From contig NC_066582.1 of the NCBI RefSeq assembly GCF_024323335.1, forward strand, positions 88,718,944-88,782,943: a stretch of DNA of 64,000 bases, given 5' to 3'. Numbering within the stretch: the first letter of the stretch is position 1; every line of letters begins with the position of its first letter. The notes below the pieces were generated by a model that was given only the letters and a program-made list of their open reading frames with translations, had not been told where the DNA came from and made no database searches. The DNA comes from Lathyrus oleraceus (lineage: Eukaryota > Streptophyta > Magnoliopsida > Fabales > Fabaceae). Below are positions 1 through 10,372 of the stretch, piece after piece. The position numbers and the translations under genes are program-made.

Positions 1-490
1 TTGGTCTACTGAAGCAGTCAAAGTAGGGTTCCTCAAGGATTGAGATGCATTCTTGGTTTGAAGGTCTTATGGATGTTGTGTAGAGCTCTTGGGAGCTAGG
101 GTTTCATTTTCAGAGGTTTTCTTTAAAGGATCAAGCTTAATGGGCTCAGTACAACTCAAAATTCAACTATGAAGTCAAAAGTCAACTGTTGGTCAACTGA
201 GGGTCAAATGGCTAGGGAATGACTTGAGATACTTCCAACGTGTTCAAATGGGGTTTATTCATCATTCAAAACATTAATCTTGAAGGAACAAAGGTCCAGT
301 GCACAGGTTACCAAATTTGGAAAGATGACCTGTATTGTGAAGTTTCCAAATTTGGAAGGATTTTGACCTAGCTTCAACTTGATTTTTCATCACCAAGGAA
401 GCTCCAAATGAATTTTTTCTCATACATGAAAGTTGTAGATCTTTGTCTCCCCTTTCCAAAAAGTAGCCCCTACTACTTATAGGACTGGTT

Positions 491-810
491 CCTGAGCTAT
501 CATGCTCGCTAGGCGAGCAGAATGGTTCGCCTAGCGAGCCCCAAAATAAGCCACCAGAGGCACCTGCGCCCAGAAGAAACTTCCCAGAAAAGTTGTATAT
601 GTTCGCTAGGCGAAGCCCACGCTTCCTCCTTCGCTCCAGCGAGCCTTGATGATGTTGCTACTGGAATTGCTCGCTACCTGCTCGCTGGATGCTCGCCTAG
701 CGAGTAACTGCTATCTATGCTTTTATCCAAGTCTGGGAGTGTTCGCTGGAACCTCGCTGAGTGCTCGCCTAGCGAGCCCTTCGCTACCTCACTCGCCTAG
801 CGAGCTTGCT
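491..810. repeat. Cluster of CTCGCTAGGCGAG palindromes
   Basis: About ten copies or half-copies of GCTCGC-TAG-GCGAGC and its inverse GCTCGC-CTA-GCGAGC lie in 320 bp, near 503-517, 528-537, 602-615, 667-705 and 738-805. Each full copy can form a six-base-pair stem with a three-base loop. A single copy is also present in both LTRs of element B (near 40893 and 51431), so this is an LTR component rather than a local accident. No function is known to me. Confidence 0.7.
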
Positions 811-1482
811 GATGTACCAAGAAAATCATCAAAAGCAAGGGCAGTTTTGAACTTTTTCTCAGACATGAAAGTTGTAGATATTTGTCTCCCCTTTCCAAAA
901 AGTCCTATTTCAAGGCCATATGATGAATGGTTGAAGAGTTATGGTTCTTGAATGATGAAGTGTGCATGAAGGCTTTAAAAAGGCATAACTTGAGGTTGAC
1001 AAGTCCAATTGGTGTGGCTCTTTTTGCTATGGTTTTGTTTTGAGAAATACTTCAAAATGGCATGCAAAATGACCTATAATTTTGCATGATTCATCAATGG
1101 TGCAAGTCATTTTTCAAGCTTTCTTTCATGAAAAGTCAAAAGGACACAAGATGACATCATGGAATATTCTCACATGACAATCATTGGGAATTTATTCAGC
1201 ATTGTTTTTGGGCCAAATCCACCTTGGAATTTGAGCCCATGCATTCCCACATGTGTGGAAAAGTCATACATGCACAAAAATTACACCTTTGCAAAATCGT
1301 CATTAAACATCATTTTGTGTTATTTCTTTCATATAATCATGATTAATCAAGTCTCAAGAGAGGATTAATGCATTAAACAAGGTTGTTCATGTGCAAATAA
1401 GGGGGGCATTTCCAAAAATAACCAAAATGATCATGGATTTGAGACTCCTTCATTTGAGCCCACCAAGCCACAAAAATCAGAG

Positions 1483-1488
1483 TATAAA
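1483..1488 (+). promoter_or_regulatory. Candidate TATA box of the E1 LTR
   Basis: TATAAA followed about 30 bp later by a CA-rich start-like region (AAAACCCTAATTC). The LTR of element D has the same arrangement: TATAAAT, then AACAAAACCCTAACT. The assignment comes from position and this parallel only. Confidence 0.4.
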
Positions 1489-2096
1489 CTCTAAAAATAT
1501 CATTGAGCAAAACCCTAATTCGTGCAACCTCCATACACACTGAAAATCTCACTTTCCAAAAATAATATCATACTTTATTCTCATCAAATCTCTCCATACA
1601 TCCATGGAAAATGAAAACCAATAGCATATTCTTGATCTACACACTCTAAGGATCACAAACCACCCACGATTTGAGCCATTCCAAGCAGTTTCTAAACAGA
1701 GCTTTAATGGAGGTTGCTTCTTGAATCTCCAGATCTGGACCGTTTCAAGCACAACCAAAGGTAGCAAACATTCATAGAAGTTCAAGGGAGGTATTATGGA
1801 GCTTATCTCATCACCATACTGAAGTTTCAGAAGGTGCCATTTTTGGTAACTCAAATTTCGACTCTTTTATTTCGCTTATTTTTTATGCCTAAATGAAACT
1901 ACATGTTATGGTGATGATGTAGATGTGTTTAATTTTTAAAATGATGCAATATTGAGTGAGAAATCTTGATTTAAAGTTTTGATATTCAAACTTGTTATTT
2001 GTGATTTGAGACATTGGTAAAGATTCATGAAAAACTAATAGGATTTTTGAGTTCCTCGCATGTTGTTTAGGGGGGTAGCCCCATTTTCGTGGAGTT

Positions 2097-2180
2097 TTGG
2101 GCCGCGCGTGGAGGAGGCCGCCGCCGTGGGTGGCCGGAATCCTACCGGCGTTACTGTTCATGGCCGGATTGTCTTGAGGA
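2097..2180. other. GC-rich patch in an AT-rich LTR
   Basis: A short stretch rich in GCC/CCG, including CCGCCGCCGTGGG and CCGG-AATCCTA-CCGG, which is a small inverted repeat. It sits in surroundings of clearly lower GC. No reading frame with a domain is seen. It is recorded as a compositional feature only. Confidence 0.4.
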
Positions 2181-4840
2181 AGAAGACGATCCCATGGCTG
2201 TTGGATCGCTTTGACTTTTTTTTTTATCCAAAGGCCCACATATTTTCTGATTTTCGTTTTTATTTATTTTTATTAGTCACTTAAGTGACTTGTGTGACCA
2301 ATTGATATTGTTACATATGTGTCACATGTCATGTACATATTTCACCCCGTTTTATTTTATTTTTTAAAAATAGCAAACATACTTTAAAAAATCTGAAATT
2401 TTTTGTGAGTGATCCCTGATGAGTCCTTGATTTTATGGTACCATTGCCCAATTATTTCATGACACGTGGTATTTAATATGAATTTATGGTTCATTTATGT
2501 GCATTTTTTACCATTTGCATTCAAACCTTCATGAAATCCCATATTTTAATCATTCTGACCCAAGCCTTTGCACACACCATCCTCATACATGATACTAAGA
2601 TGTGGTAACTGGTTTGGTTATTTTCTATGTCATTTTGCAAGGGTTTGACACATGAATTTAAATGTTGCATTTTAGGACATGTTTTTGCATTCTCAATTTC
2701 TCAATTTTTGTTTTCATATCAAATGAATCTGGATGCTCCTGATTTTTTTCATGATATTTATATATGCATAGAGGAACCTTGTGTTAAATTCCCATGAATT
2801 TAGGATGAATTTTCCATTTGATTTGGATTTTTGAAGTTGATGTTTGCATTTTAGTCCCTATTTTGATGCTTGCTTAGCATGAGGCACTTGTGCCACTTCC
2901 TTTGAATGTTGAAACCAATCCTTTTGCACATGTTTTAGTATGTATGTCATGTCTTGATGTGTGGATCCTTGCCCCCTGACTTTGAGTTTTGGTACCCTTT
3001 TGATGCATATGTTTGACAAGAGGTTTAGGTCTCCTATCCTTGGTTGTTTTTGTGAACTTTTGTGAACTTTAATAGCATGATTCATGTGGTTACACTTTGA
3101 TTCTGGTTTGGTGCCTTTGCACATGTGTCCTCCCCTGTTCTATGATGCTTCTATCAAGTCTTTGTGCATTTATTCATAATGAGCTCCTTTTTGCATTCAT
3201 TTGAGCATGAAAGACGCATTAGGGTTTCATGATACACTTTGTTTGATTTTGGTCCAAAAGTGATTCTATGCTTATGATATGAACTTTGAGGTTTGCATAT
3301 TGATTACATAGCTCATTTGACATGCTTATGATGTGCATACCTTGCTGCCATGTTCATTTCATCTTGACACATAATTGCATGAACTTGTCTCTAATGCTTT
3401 TGTTGCATTTTGAGGTGCTTTGGACATGATTGACTTTCACTTTGCTAAGTTGGATTTAAATGAATTTTGATTGACATTTTAGGAGTCATTTGGTTCTGTT
3501 TGTATGCTTGATTGTTTAATCCTTGACCCTTGCCTCATGCCTTTACCTTTTATGACTCATTGTTGAAGTTGAAGCACTTTGAACTTGTATGTTGACTTGC
3601 TTGACTTTGATGCATCTTTGGATGTTTAGTGCTTTTGCTTTGATCTTGTTGAGTTAAGTTCTTGAGACACTTATTGAACTGATGTCACTTCTTACTTGGT
3701 GCTATTGTATCCTCCTTTCATCATTCATGCTTTGTTATGACATGCTTTCTATTGCATCCGAGCACTGTTTACCTGACACTGTTGTTGCTATGATTCTCTT
3801 GTTTTGTGCAACTCTTGATTGCACCCCATCTTGTTAATCTAACTTGTTTGTTTAGTTTTTTGTGAGGGCTCACATGACTCTTGAAGAGATAGCTTGCTTG
3901 GTATTCCATTTTATTTGTGGGATACCATTTGGAGATTTATTCTGATTGCTTTGCTGACTTGCTTTCTTTGATGGTGCTAGCTTGAGAGATCTCTGGGTTT
4001 CTTGTTTCTTTAGTTGTTGTTACTTCGGATCTTTATCCGTGTGGTAGATCTCTTGATTCCTTTTACATCTTTCCAGCATTTTACCACTTTCTTAGCTGGA
4101 AGACCTCGATAGGAGGCAATGTTTTTGTGTGTTTACTTTTGTGCCCAAACACCTCCAAGAGGAGGCACCAGTGCGAAAGACCTCCATGAAGAGGAAATTG
4201 ACGGATAAAAGGGATTAGTAGTCAATCCCTCGTTATTCAGTGTGTCGTTCTTTATGCTTGCACTACGTGTCGATGCTGCAGAACAAAAGCCTAAGATCTT
4301 TTGTCCGGTCAGTCAGTGGAGAGGGTTCCATCTTTCTGAACCCCCACGCTTTGTCATGAGCTTACCCTGTCCAGGGTTAAGAGCTATGAGGTCTTATCCT
4401 CATTACCCTTTTGATCTGCTCACCCTGACGTTCAATGTCAGTGGTTAAGAGCCCATTTGATTACCTTTCCATGGCTTGTTTGTCGAGGTTGATATGACCC
4501 CTCTTGACTAAATCCCTACCCATGTATGTTTGAGCCCCCTTGTTTGTGCGTTTACTTTATGCTATATGTTTTTGTGTGGTGTGATCGTCTCCCCATAGGA
4601 CTGCTAGGCTTCGTATAGTCTCTCGTTTGCATGTCAATTTAGGTAGCACGGTTCCTTAGTCTAGGACTTCCTTTTTGCATGAGCATTCCTAAAACACAAA
4701 CAAACTCTTTGATTTTCTTTTCTTAAGAACATGTTAACTCCTTCTACTACAGGTGAGTAAGTCTCCAAAGGTCGAGCATCCGGTAGATTGCGTAATAACA
4801 TCGTTCATCTAAAAAAACACAAAACAAACAAAAATAGGTT

Positions 4841-4890
4841 AGCCGAGCTACGGTGCTCTGATTCTCAATCCTTCTTGAGATACGTATGCA
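4841..4890 (+). other. U5 stem-loop module (E1 copy)
   Basis: In sense orientation: outer stem TACG (4849-4852) with CGTA (4883-4886), the conserved heptamer CTCTGAT (4856-4862), and inner hairpin TCTCAA (4863-4868), loop TCCTTC, TTGAGA (4875-4880). The LTR copies in A and B keep the heptamer and the architecture but have different, still complementary stems (for example TCTCAT/ATGAGA). Confidence 0.55.
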
Positions 4891-5010
4891 GCAGGGTAGG
4901 GCCTGTGCGAGCAATAACTCTTTCCTTTCCCTACTTTGATTTTCTCTCTTTCGTATCACATATAGGACTTTTTATACACACACTTTAGACATAAATAGCA
5001 AGCGTGGATC

Positions 5011-5026
5011 CTGTGGAGTACCACAG
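5011..5026 (+). other. LTR-end hairpin with AGTA loop (E1 copy)
   Basis: CTGTGG-AGTA-CCACAG is a perfect six-base-pair stem. The equivalent site in element A (25859-25874, sense on the - strand) reads CCGTAG-AGTA-CTACGG. Two of the six base pairs have changed on both sides and the loop is unchanged. Confidence 0.55.
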
Positions 5027-5166
5027 ACGTGAAGGGGTATGATAACCTTCCCTTCACGTAACCGGCCCCCTTACTCGGTTTTCTTTGGTTCGAGACTTTG
5101 TTTTATTCGTTCCCTCTTGGTTACGCAGTACTACCTTTCCCTCCTCTTGGGATAAAAGTACATAGC

Positions 5167-5180
5167 TGGCGACTCTACTC
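5167..5180 (+). other. Primer-binding site of E1
   Basis: TGGCGACTCTACTC lies four bases after the LTR end. It matches the first half of the PBS of element A (TGGCGACTCTGCTGGGGA) and diverges after it. PBSs starting TGGCGACTC are typical of Ogre-type elements, usually ascribed to a tRNA-Arg. I infer the tRNA identity and did not verify it. Confidence 0.65.
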
Positions 5181-5519
5181 TTTTTCCGCGCCACTCCTTT
5201 TTCGGGTTTGTACTTGGATTCGGGAAATCCGGGGAGCGACACTGTGGATGTTCCAACAGTTGTCCATAAGTCCACGTAATGTGTTCACTTTTGTTTAAAA
5301 ACCCTTCTCCCATGCCAAAAGGAGAAGTGATGACATTGTTGACACATTAATACAATGATATTCATTCAATAATTACATGTTAAATGTTTGTTTTTCCAAA
5401 TTATCTTCCCTTTTTGCTTTTGCCTGAAATTGGTGATCACCATAAAACCCTAAAAAAGAGAATAAAATCAATCTTTTCATCTGCATAATGATTTGCCTTG
5501 TTTGAATTCTAAAATCTCT

Positions 5520-5544
5520 TTTATTTCCAAAATCATTATGCAGG
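5520..5544 (+). promoter_or_regulatory. Candidate 3' splice site in front of RT
   Basis: AAAATCATTATGCAG followed by GTTG, directly before the RT frame. The same stretch occurs in element A at the same place (sense CAG at 23419-23417). Ogre elements are known to carry an intron just upstream of the RT region, and this conserved acceptor-like site fits that. The donor is lost with the deleted gag region. Confidence 0.45.
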
Positions 5545-6372
5545 TTGATCAAACCCGTTGAACATAATGATCTAACACCATCTCCCAACTTTGATTTCCC
5601 TGTATTTGAGGCGGAAGAAGATGATGTTGAAGAGATTCCTGATGAGATCACCCATCTGCTTGAGCACGAAGAGAAAATCATTCAGCCGCATCTCGAGATT
5701 CTGGAAACAATCAACTTGGGGTCTGAAGATTGTGTTCGCGAAGTGAAGATTAGGGCACTCCTGGAAGAGTCTGTGAAGAAGGGGTTGATTGAGTTGCTAC
5801 GAGAATATGTCGACATCTTTGCCTGGTCGTATGAAGACATGCCTGGTCTAGATACTGACATCGTGCAACATTTCCTGCCTTTGAAGCCTGAGTGTGTGCC
5901 TGTCAAGCAGAAGCTCAGAAGAACTCATCCTGATATGGCAGTGAAGATTAAAGAGGAAGTTCAGAAGCAAATTGATGCGGGGTTTCTGGTGACTTCTACA
6001 TATCCTCAATGGGTGGCCAATATTGTGCCCGTGCCTAAGAAATATGGAAAAGTCCGAATGTGTGTGGACTATAGAGACTTGAATAAATCTAGTCCAAAAG
6101 ATGATTTTCCTCTACCACATATTGATATGTTGGTAGATAATATAGCTAAATTCAATGTCTTCTCATTTATGGACGGATTTTCCGGTTATAACCAGATTAA
6201 AATGGCACCCGAGGATATGGAGAAGACAACATTCATCACACCTTGGGGAACATTCTGTTATCGATTGATGCCCTTCGATTTGAAGAACGCCGAAGCCACG
6301 TATCAACGCGCTATGACTACCTTGTTTCATGATATGATGCACAAGGAGATCGAGTATATGTTGATGATATGA
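5545..6372 (+). pseudogene. E1 pol part 1: reverse transcriptase
   Basis: A 275-codon open stretch covering the acidic pre-RT segment (EEDDVEEIPDEITHLLEHEE) and most of the Ty3/gypsy RT: the VDYRDLNK region, the catalytic aspartate in FMDGFSGYNQI and the TPWGTFCYRLMPF motif. It ends by frameshift exactly at the YVDD box. One base is missing near 6355 relative to element B, so the catalytic double aspartate is read out of frame and a stop follows. There is no genuine ATG start, and in an active relative this would be a downstream exon. Confidence 0.85.
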
Positions 6373-7214
6373 TTGGGAAGTCTAGAACGGAAGTTGAACA
6401 TGTAGAGCACTTGTTGAAGCTTTTTCAGCGTTTGAGGAAGTACAAACTCCGCCTGAATCCGAACAAGTGTACATTTGGAGTCCGTTCCGGCAAGTAATTG
6501 GGCTTTATTGTCAGTGAAAGAGGTATTGAAGTTGATCCTGCCAAGGTCAAAGCAATACAAGAGATGCCTGCGCCCAAAACTGAGAAGCAAGTCCGAGGTT
6601 TTCTTGGCTGCTTGAATTACATTTCGAGATTTATATCCCACATGACTGCCACATGCGCACCAATATTCAAGCTCCTCCGGAAAGATCAGCGTCATGATTG
6701 GACCAAGGATTGCCAGAAAGTCTTTGACAGTATTAAAGAGTATCTGTCTGAGCCTCCGATTTTGTCCCCGCCTGTTGAAAGGAGACCATTGATTATGTAC
6801 TTGACTGTTCTTGAGGACTCTATGGGTTGTGTACTGGGTCAGCAAGATGAATCAGGAAAGAAAGAGTATGCTATATACTATCTGAGTAAGAAGTTCACTG
6901 ATTGCGAGTCTCGGTACTCAATGCTTGAAAGGACATGATGTGCTTTGGCTTGGGCCGCTAAGCGTTTACGCCAATATATGTTAAATCATACGACTTGGTT
7001 GATATCCAAAATGGATCCAATCAAGTATATCTTTTAGAAGCCTGCTTTAACTGGGAGGATTTCCCGTTGGCAGATGTTGTTTTTTGAGTATGACATTGAG
7101 TATCGAGCTCAGAAGGCTATTAAAGTTAGTATCTTGGCTGACCACTTGGCACATTAACCAATTGACGAGTATCAGTCTGTTCAGTATGACTTCTCGGACG
7201 AGTAGATTCTGTAT
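6373..7214 (+). pseudogene. E1 pol part 2: RT thumb and RNase H, with stops
   Basis: Continues RT after the frameshift (RKYKLRLNPNKCTFGVRSGK, then a TAA at 6495-6497), followed by an open stretch 6498-6938 with the connection domain (LGFIVSERGIEVDPAKVKAIQEMP, RGFLGCLNYISRF). RNase H follows (LIMYLTVLEDSMGCVLGQ, YYLSKKFTDCESRYSMLE). A TGA at 6936, a TAG near 7036, a TAA near 7155 and a TAG near 7203 interrupt it. Element B carries stops at different codons, so the two copies decayed independently. Confidence 0.8.
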
Positions 7215-8642
7215 TTGAAGATGAAAGATTGCAATGAGCCTACGCTCCATGAAGGGCCAGAGACTGGGTCCCGATGGGGTAGGGTATTCGATGGTGCTGT
7301 AAATCAATATGGAAATGGTATTGGGGCAGTAATTATTACTCCTCAGGGCACACATTTTCCTTTTACAACAAAGCTAACTTTCAAATGCACGAATAATATG
7401 GCGGAATACGAGGCTTGTATTATGCGTTTGGAAGAGTGTATTGATCTCAGGATCAAGCATCTTAATGTTTATGGTGATTCGGCCCTTGTTGTTAATCAAA
7501 TTAAGGGTGAATGGGAGACGAATCAGCCTAGCCTCATCCCATACAGATATTATGCGAGGAGGATTTCAACTTTCTTTACTGAGGTTGACTTCCATCATAT
7601 TCCTCGAGATGAGAATCGGATGGCAGATGCTCTTGCTACGCTTGCTTCGATGATTATGGTGAAATTCTGGAATGAAGTCCCCAATATCACTGTGATGCGC
7701 TTGGATAGACCAGCTCATGTATCTGCAGCCGAAGAAGTGAAAGATGATAAGCCATGGTATTATGATATTAAGTGCTTTCTCCAAAGTCAGATTTACCCGC
7801 CCAGGGCATCTGCTAAAGATAAGAAGACTTTGAGGAGATTATCTGGCAGTTTCTACCTTAATGGCGATGTGCTTTATAAGATGAATTTTGATATGGTTCT
7901 GCTCAGATGCGTGGATAGACACGAAGCAAACCTATTGATGACTGAAGTCCATGAGGGTTCATTCGATACTCATTCCAATGGACATGCCATGGCTAAGAAG
8001 ATGTTGAGAGCAGGCTACTATTGGCTGACAATGGAGTCTGACTGCTGCAAATATGTGAAGAAAGGCCACAAGTGTCAGATTTATGCGGATAAGATTCATA
8101 TTCCCCCGACACTTTTGAATGTTATTTTCTCACCATGGCCTTTCTCTATGTGGGGAATTGACATGATTGGCATGATAGAGCCAAAGGCGTCGAACAATCA
8201 CCGTTTTATTCTCGTAGCAATTGATTACTTCACCAAGTGGGTTGAAGCGGCATCATATGCGAACGTGACCAAGCAGGTGGTTGTGAAGTTTATCAAGAAT
8301 CAACTCATATGCCGTTATGGTGTGCCTGATAAGATCATTACTGATAATGGATCTAACTTGAACAACAAGATGATGAAAGAGTTGTGTAACGAGTTCAAGA
8401 TTGCACATCATAACTCTTCTCCTTATAGACCCAAGATGAATGGGGCTGTTGAAGCTGCTAACAAGAATATCAAGAAGATTTGTCAGAAGATGGTTGTTAC
8501 GTACAAAGATTGGCATGAGATGCTGCCATTTGCTTTGCATGGTTATCATACATCTGTCTGCACTTCAACAGGGGCAACCCCTTTCTCCCTTGTATATGGC
8601 ATGAAGGTTGTGCTCCCCTTGAGGTTGAGATCCCATCAATAA
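7215..8642 (+). pseudogene. E1 pol part 3: second RNase H and integrase
   Basis: The longest intact stretch of E1 (475 codons). The first third is the second RNase H typical of Tat/Ogre, with acidic residues in FDGAVN, AEYEAC, YGDSAL and MADALA. Then comes the integrase zinc-binding HHCC domain (HEGSFDTH ... CCKYVKKGHKC) and the catalytic core with D in WGIDMIG, D in ITDNGSN and E in GAVEAANKN. The reading frame breaks near 8617, where one base is missing relative to element B, just before the integrase C-terminal part. The catalytic residues are all present, but the gene cannot make a full product. Confidence 0.85.
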
Positions 8643-9001
8643 GAGTCTTGATGGAAGCCAAGTTGACTGATGCTGAATGGGTTTAGAGTCATTATGACCA
8701 ACTGAATTTGATTGAAGAGAAGAGATTAACTGCCATGTGCCATGGTCAGTTATATCAACAGAGGATGAAGAAAGCCTTTGATAAGAAGGTCAAGCCTCGT
8801 GTGTTCCGAGAAGGTGACCTCTTACTCAAGAAAGTTTTGTCTTTCGCGCTCGATTCCAGGGGTAAGTGGACTCCAAACTATGAAGGTCCATATGTTGTTA
8901 AGAGAGCCTTTTTAGGCGGTGCTTTGATACTTACAACTATGGATGGGGAGGATTTCACTCGTCCTGTGAATTCAGATGCAGTCAAGAAATACTTCGCCTA
9001 A
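8643..9001 (+). pseudogene. E1 pol part 4: integrase C-terminus
   Basis: Continues integrase in a shifted frame, with a TAG near 8684, then 97 open codons from 8708 (MCHGQLYQQRMKKAFDKKV, KWTPNYEGPYVVKRAF, ending in DAVKKYFA and TAA). The GPYVV segment is the usual C-terminal fold of gypsy integrases. No chromodomain follows, as expected for Tat/Ogre. The same ending is conserved in A, B and D. Confidence 0.8.
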
Positions 9002-9009
9002 AATAAAAA

Positions 9010-9135
9010 AAATAGCTCGCTAAGTAGAAAAACCGAAAGGGCAATCCAGGCAAAAGTTAGAGACATATAAAAAAATGAATATATACATCCCGCTAAATTG
9101 AGTACCTCACCCTGGGGCAATCTAGGCAAAAATTA
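9010..9135 (+). other. Post-integrase stem-loop array (E1 copy, shortened)
   Basis: Begins within ten bases of the integrase stop. One recognisable unit is CGCTAAATTG (stem 9093-9100) pairing seven of eight with CAATCTAG (9118-9125) and followed by GCAAAAATTAGGG. A second unit at 9015-9057 looks like the left arm of one unit fused to the right arm of another (CGCTAAGTAG ... CAATCCAGGCAAAAG). Elements A, B and D carry the fuller form. Confidence 0.5.
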
Positions 9136-9780
9136 GGGTTTGGCAAGTAATTGCATCCTGACAAGACTTTGTTCTACAACAGTTGTCTGTCAAAGATTCT
9201 CACTCAGTCATCGTCAACCGAAGCTTCGAATACATTGGATTCAGAGTTGGTGGAGAAATGGTCATTATGTTCAATGAGCCCTTTTCCAATATATATCACC
9301 AATTTCAAATTTGTAAAGATCCATGGAGTCTTGCCATTTGCAGACTACCATTCCATCAAATAAATTTGAGCCTTTATCCAATTCTTTGCACTCTTATTTG
9401 TTTCTGTTTAACAAATGTTTGCATGTGTTAATTGATAAATATCATTGTTTTAAGCAAATAAAGTTTTTATAAATTGTTTTTAAACAAAGTGAACATTCAC
9501 AATGACCGAAAGGATAAATGGAATGTCTTCAGTGCTCTCCCAAGGATAGTACGATCTCTAAAAGGGTAAGACATTTGTTCATATTCCTAGCATATTTGTA
9601 TCCTCTTCATCATCTTTCAGGTTGTCTCCTCAGCGGGCGCAAAGGAGGGTGATACATCATCAAGTCCCCAGAAAGTCTGGAGTTTTGGCCTTGATCTTTT
9701 GGAGATGTATATACCTCCATCCTCAGATCCCCAGAGAGTCTGAGTCTAGCATTTGTGTTTATCAATTATATGGTTGTCAT
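9136..9780 (+). other. E1 3' region, non-coding
   Basis: Aligns by eye, in reverse complement, with the region downstream of integrase in element A (about 22040-22620), including the stretch CAGTGCTCTCCC. Two motifs, TCCCCAGAAAGTC (9666-9677) and TCCCCAGAGAGTC (9728-9740), resemble the complement of the Ogre PBS. No coding potential is seen. It is cut off at about 9780 by copia-derived sequence. Confidence 0.6.
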
Positions 9781-10372
9781 CCCTTGTGTGGACTGACCAA
9801 AAATTCCTTTGAACCAGAATCTTCAGAATTGCTGATGAAGCTTGTTCAGAAGTTGTAGAGTCATTCCTTATGATAGAGTCGGCTTGCTTCAAACTACTCT
9901 TGTCTCCAGAACCTAGTTTATATTTTAATTTCAAGTAAGCTTAGGTTCATCATCTGAAATACTTAAGTTAACTCTTCAGAGTCTGAAAGCTTGGTTATGA
10001 TCCTTCAGATTCAGAACAACTTTGCTTCTGTTTAATAATTCTTCTAAGTGATTAACTTGATTTATATAACATTAATATCTTTTTATCCTACATAGTTGAA
10101 TAACCATTAGTAAACCCTATTATTCTTTAAATACTTTGTTATCATCAAAACCTTTTAAGCGTATGAACAAATCTTGTTCCAACAATCTTCTATTTTTTAT
10201 GATGACAAACAAATGTATTTAAGTAGAATGGTTAATGATTTAATTAACACAATCTAACATCAGAGTCTGAGGTTTGTAAGCTCCCCCTAAGTTAGATAGT
10301 CCATTAAGGTGAGGTTTGTAATCTCTCGATAAGTCTGATAATTCATTAAGACGAGGTTTATAAGCTCCACTT
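9781..10372 (-). repeat. SIRE-type copia LTR fragment and 3' untranslated tail
   Basis: 9781-10186 resembles the end of the LTR at 10373-11587 (shared ATCATCAAAAC, AACAAATCTTGTTC...ACAATCT) and carries the same TTCAGA-rich text. 10187-10372 is the matching internal tail (ACATCAGAGTCTGAGGTTTG, AAGCTCCCCCTAA), found again after 11588. I read it as the 3' end of an older - strand SIRE element into which a second one inserted at about 10373. Confidence 0.55.

Larger units (their letters stand above)
1..5162 (+). repeat. 5' LTR of E1 (left end outside or at the window edge)
   Basis: This non-coding stretch ends in ...AGTACA just before the PBS. Its last 1.1 kb aligns with the LTR ends of elements A and B: blocks at 4095-4131, 4765-4793 and 4990-5160 recur there in reverse complement. 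A block around 430-470 (CATGAAAGTTGTAGATCTTT...) is repeated at 860-906 and has counterparts in the LTRs of A (near 17900) and D (near 56150). The rest, for example 1500-4090, is AT-rich and shows no protein homology. There is one GC-rich patch at about 2097-2180. Short ORFs here have no recognisable domains. Confidence 0.75.
1..9780 (+). mobile_element. E1: truncated Ogre/Tat-lineage LTR retrotransposon
   Basis: A Ty3/gypsy element in + orientation. In order it shows a long 5' LTR open at the window edge (to 5162), a PBS at 5167, a short leader with no gag or protease, an intron-like acceptor near 5544, RT, RNase H, a second RNase H and integrase (5545-9001), then a 3' region related to those of elements A, B and D. 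No polypurine tract or 3' LTR is found, because copia debris replaces the element at about 9780. Several stops and at least two frameshifts make it inactive. The Tat/Ogre assignment rests on the double RNase H pol, the PBS type and close similarity to the better preserved pol of element B. The right boundary is approximate. Confidence 0.85.

Noticed and set aside
2060..2284. Small ORF over the GC-rich patch as a host gene
   Set aside because: No domain, no splice or expression evidence, and it lies within the E1 LTR.
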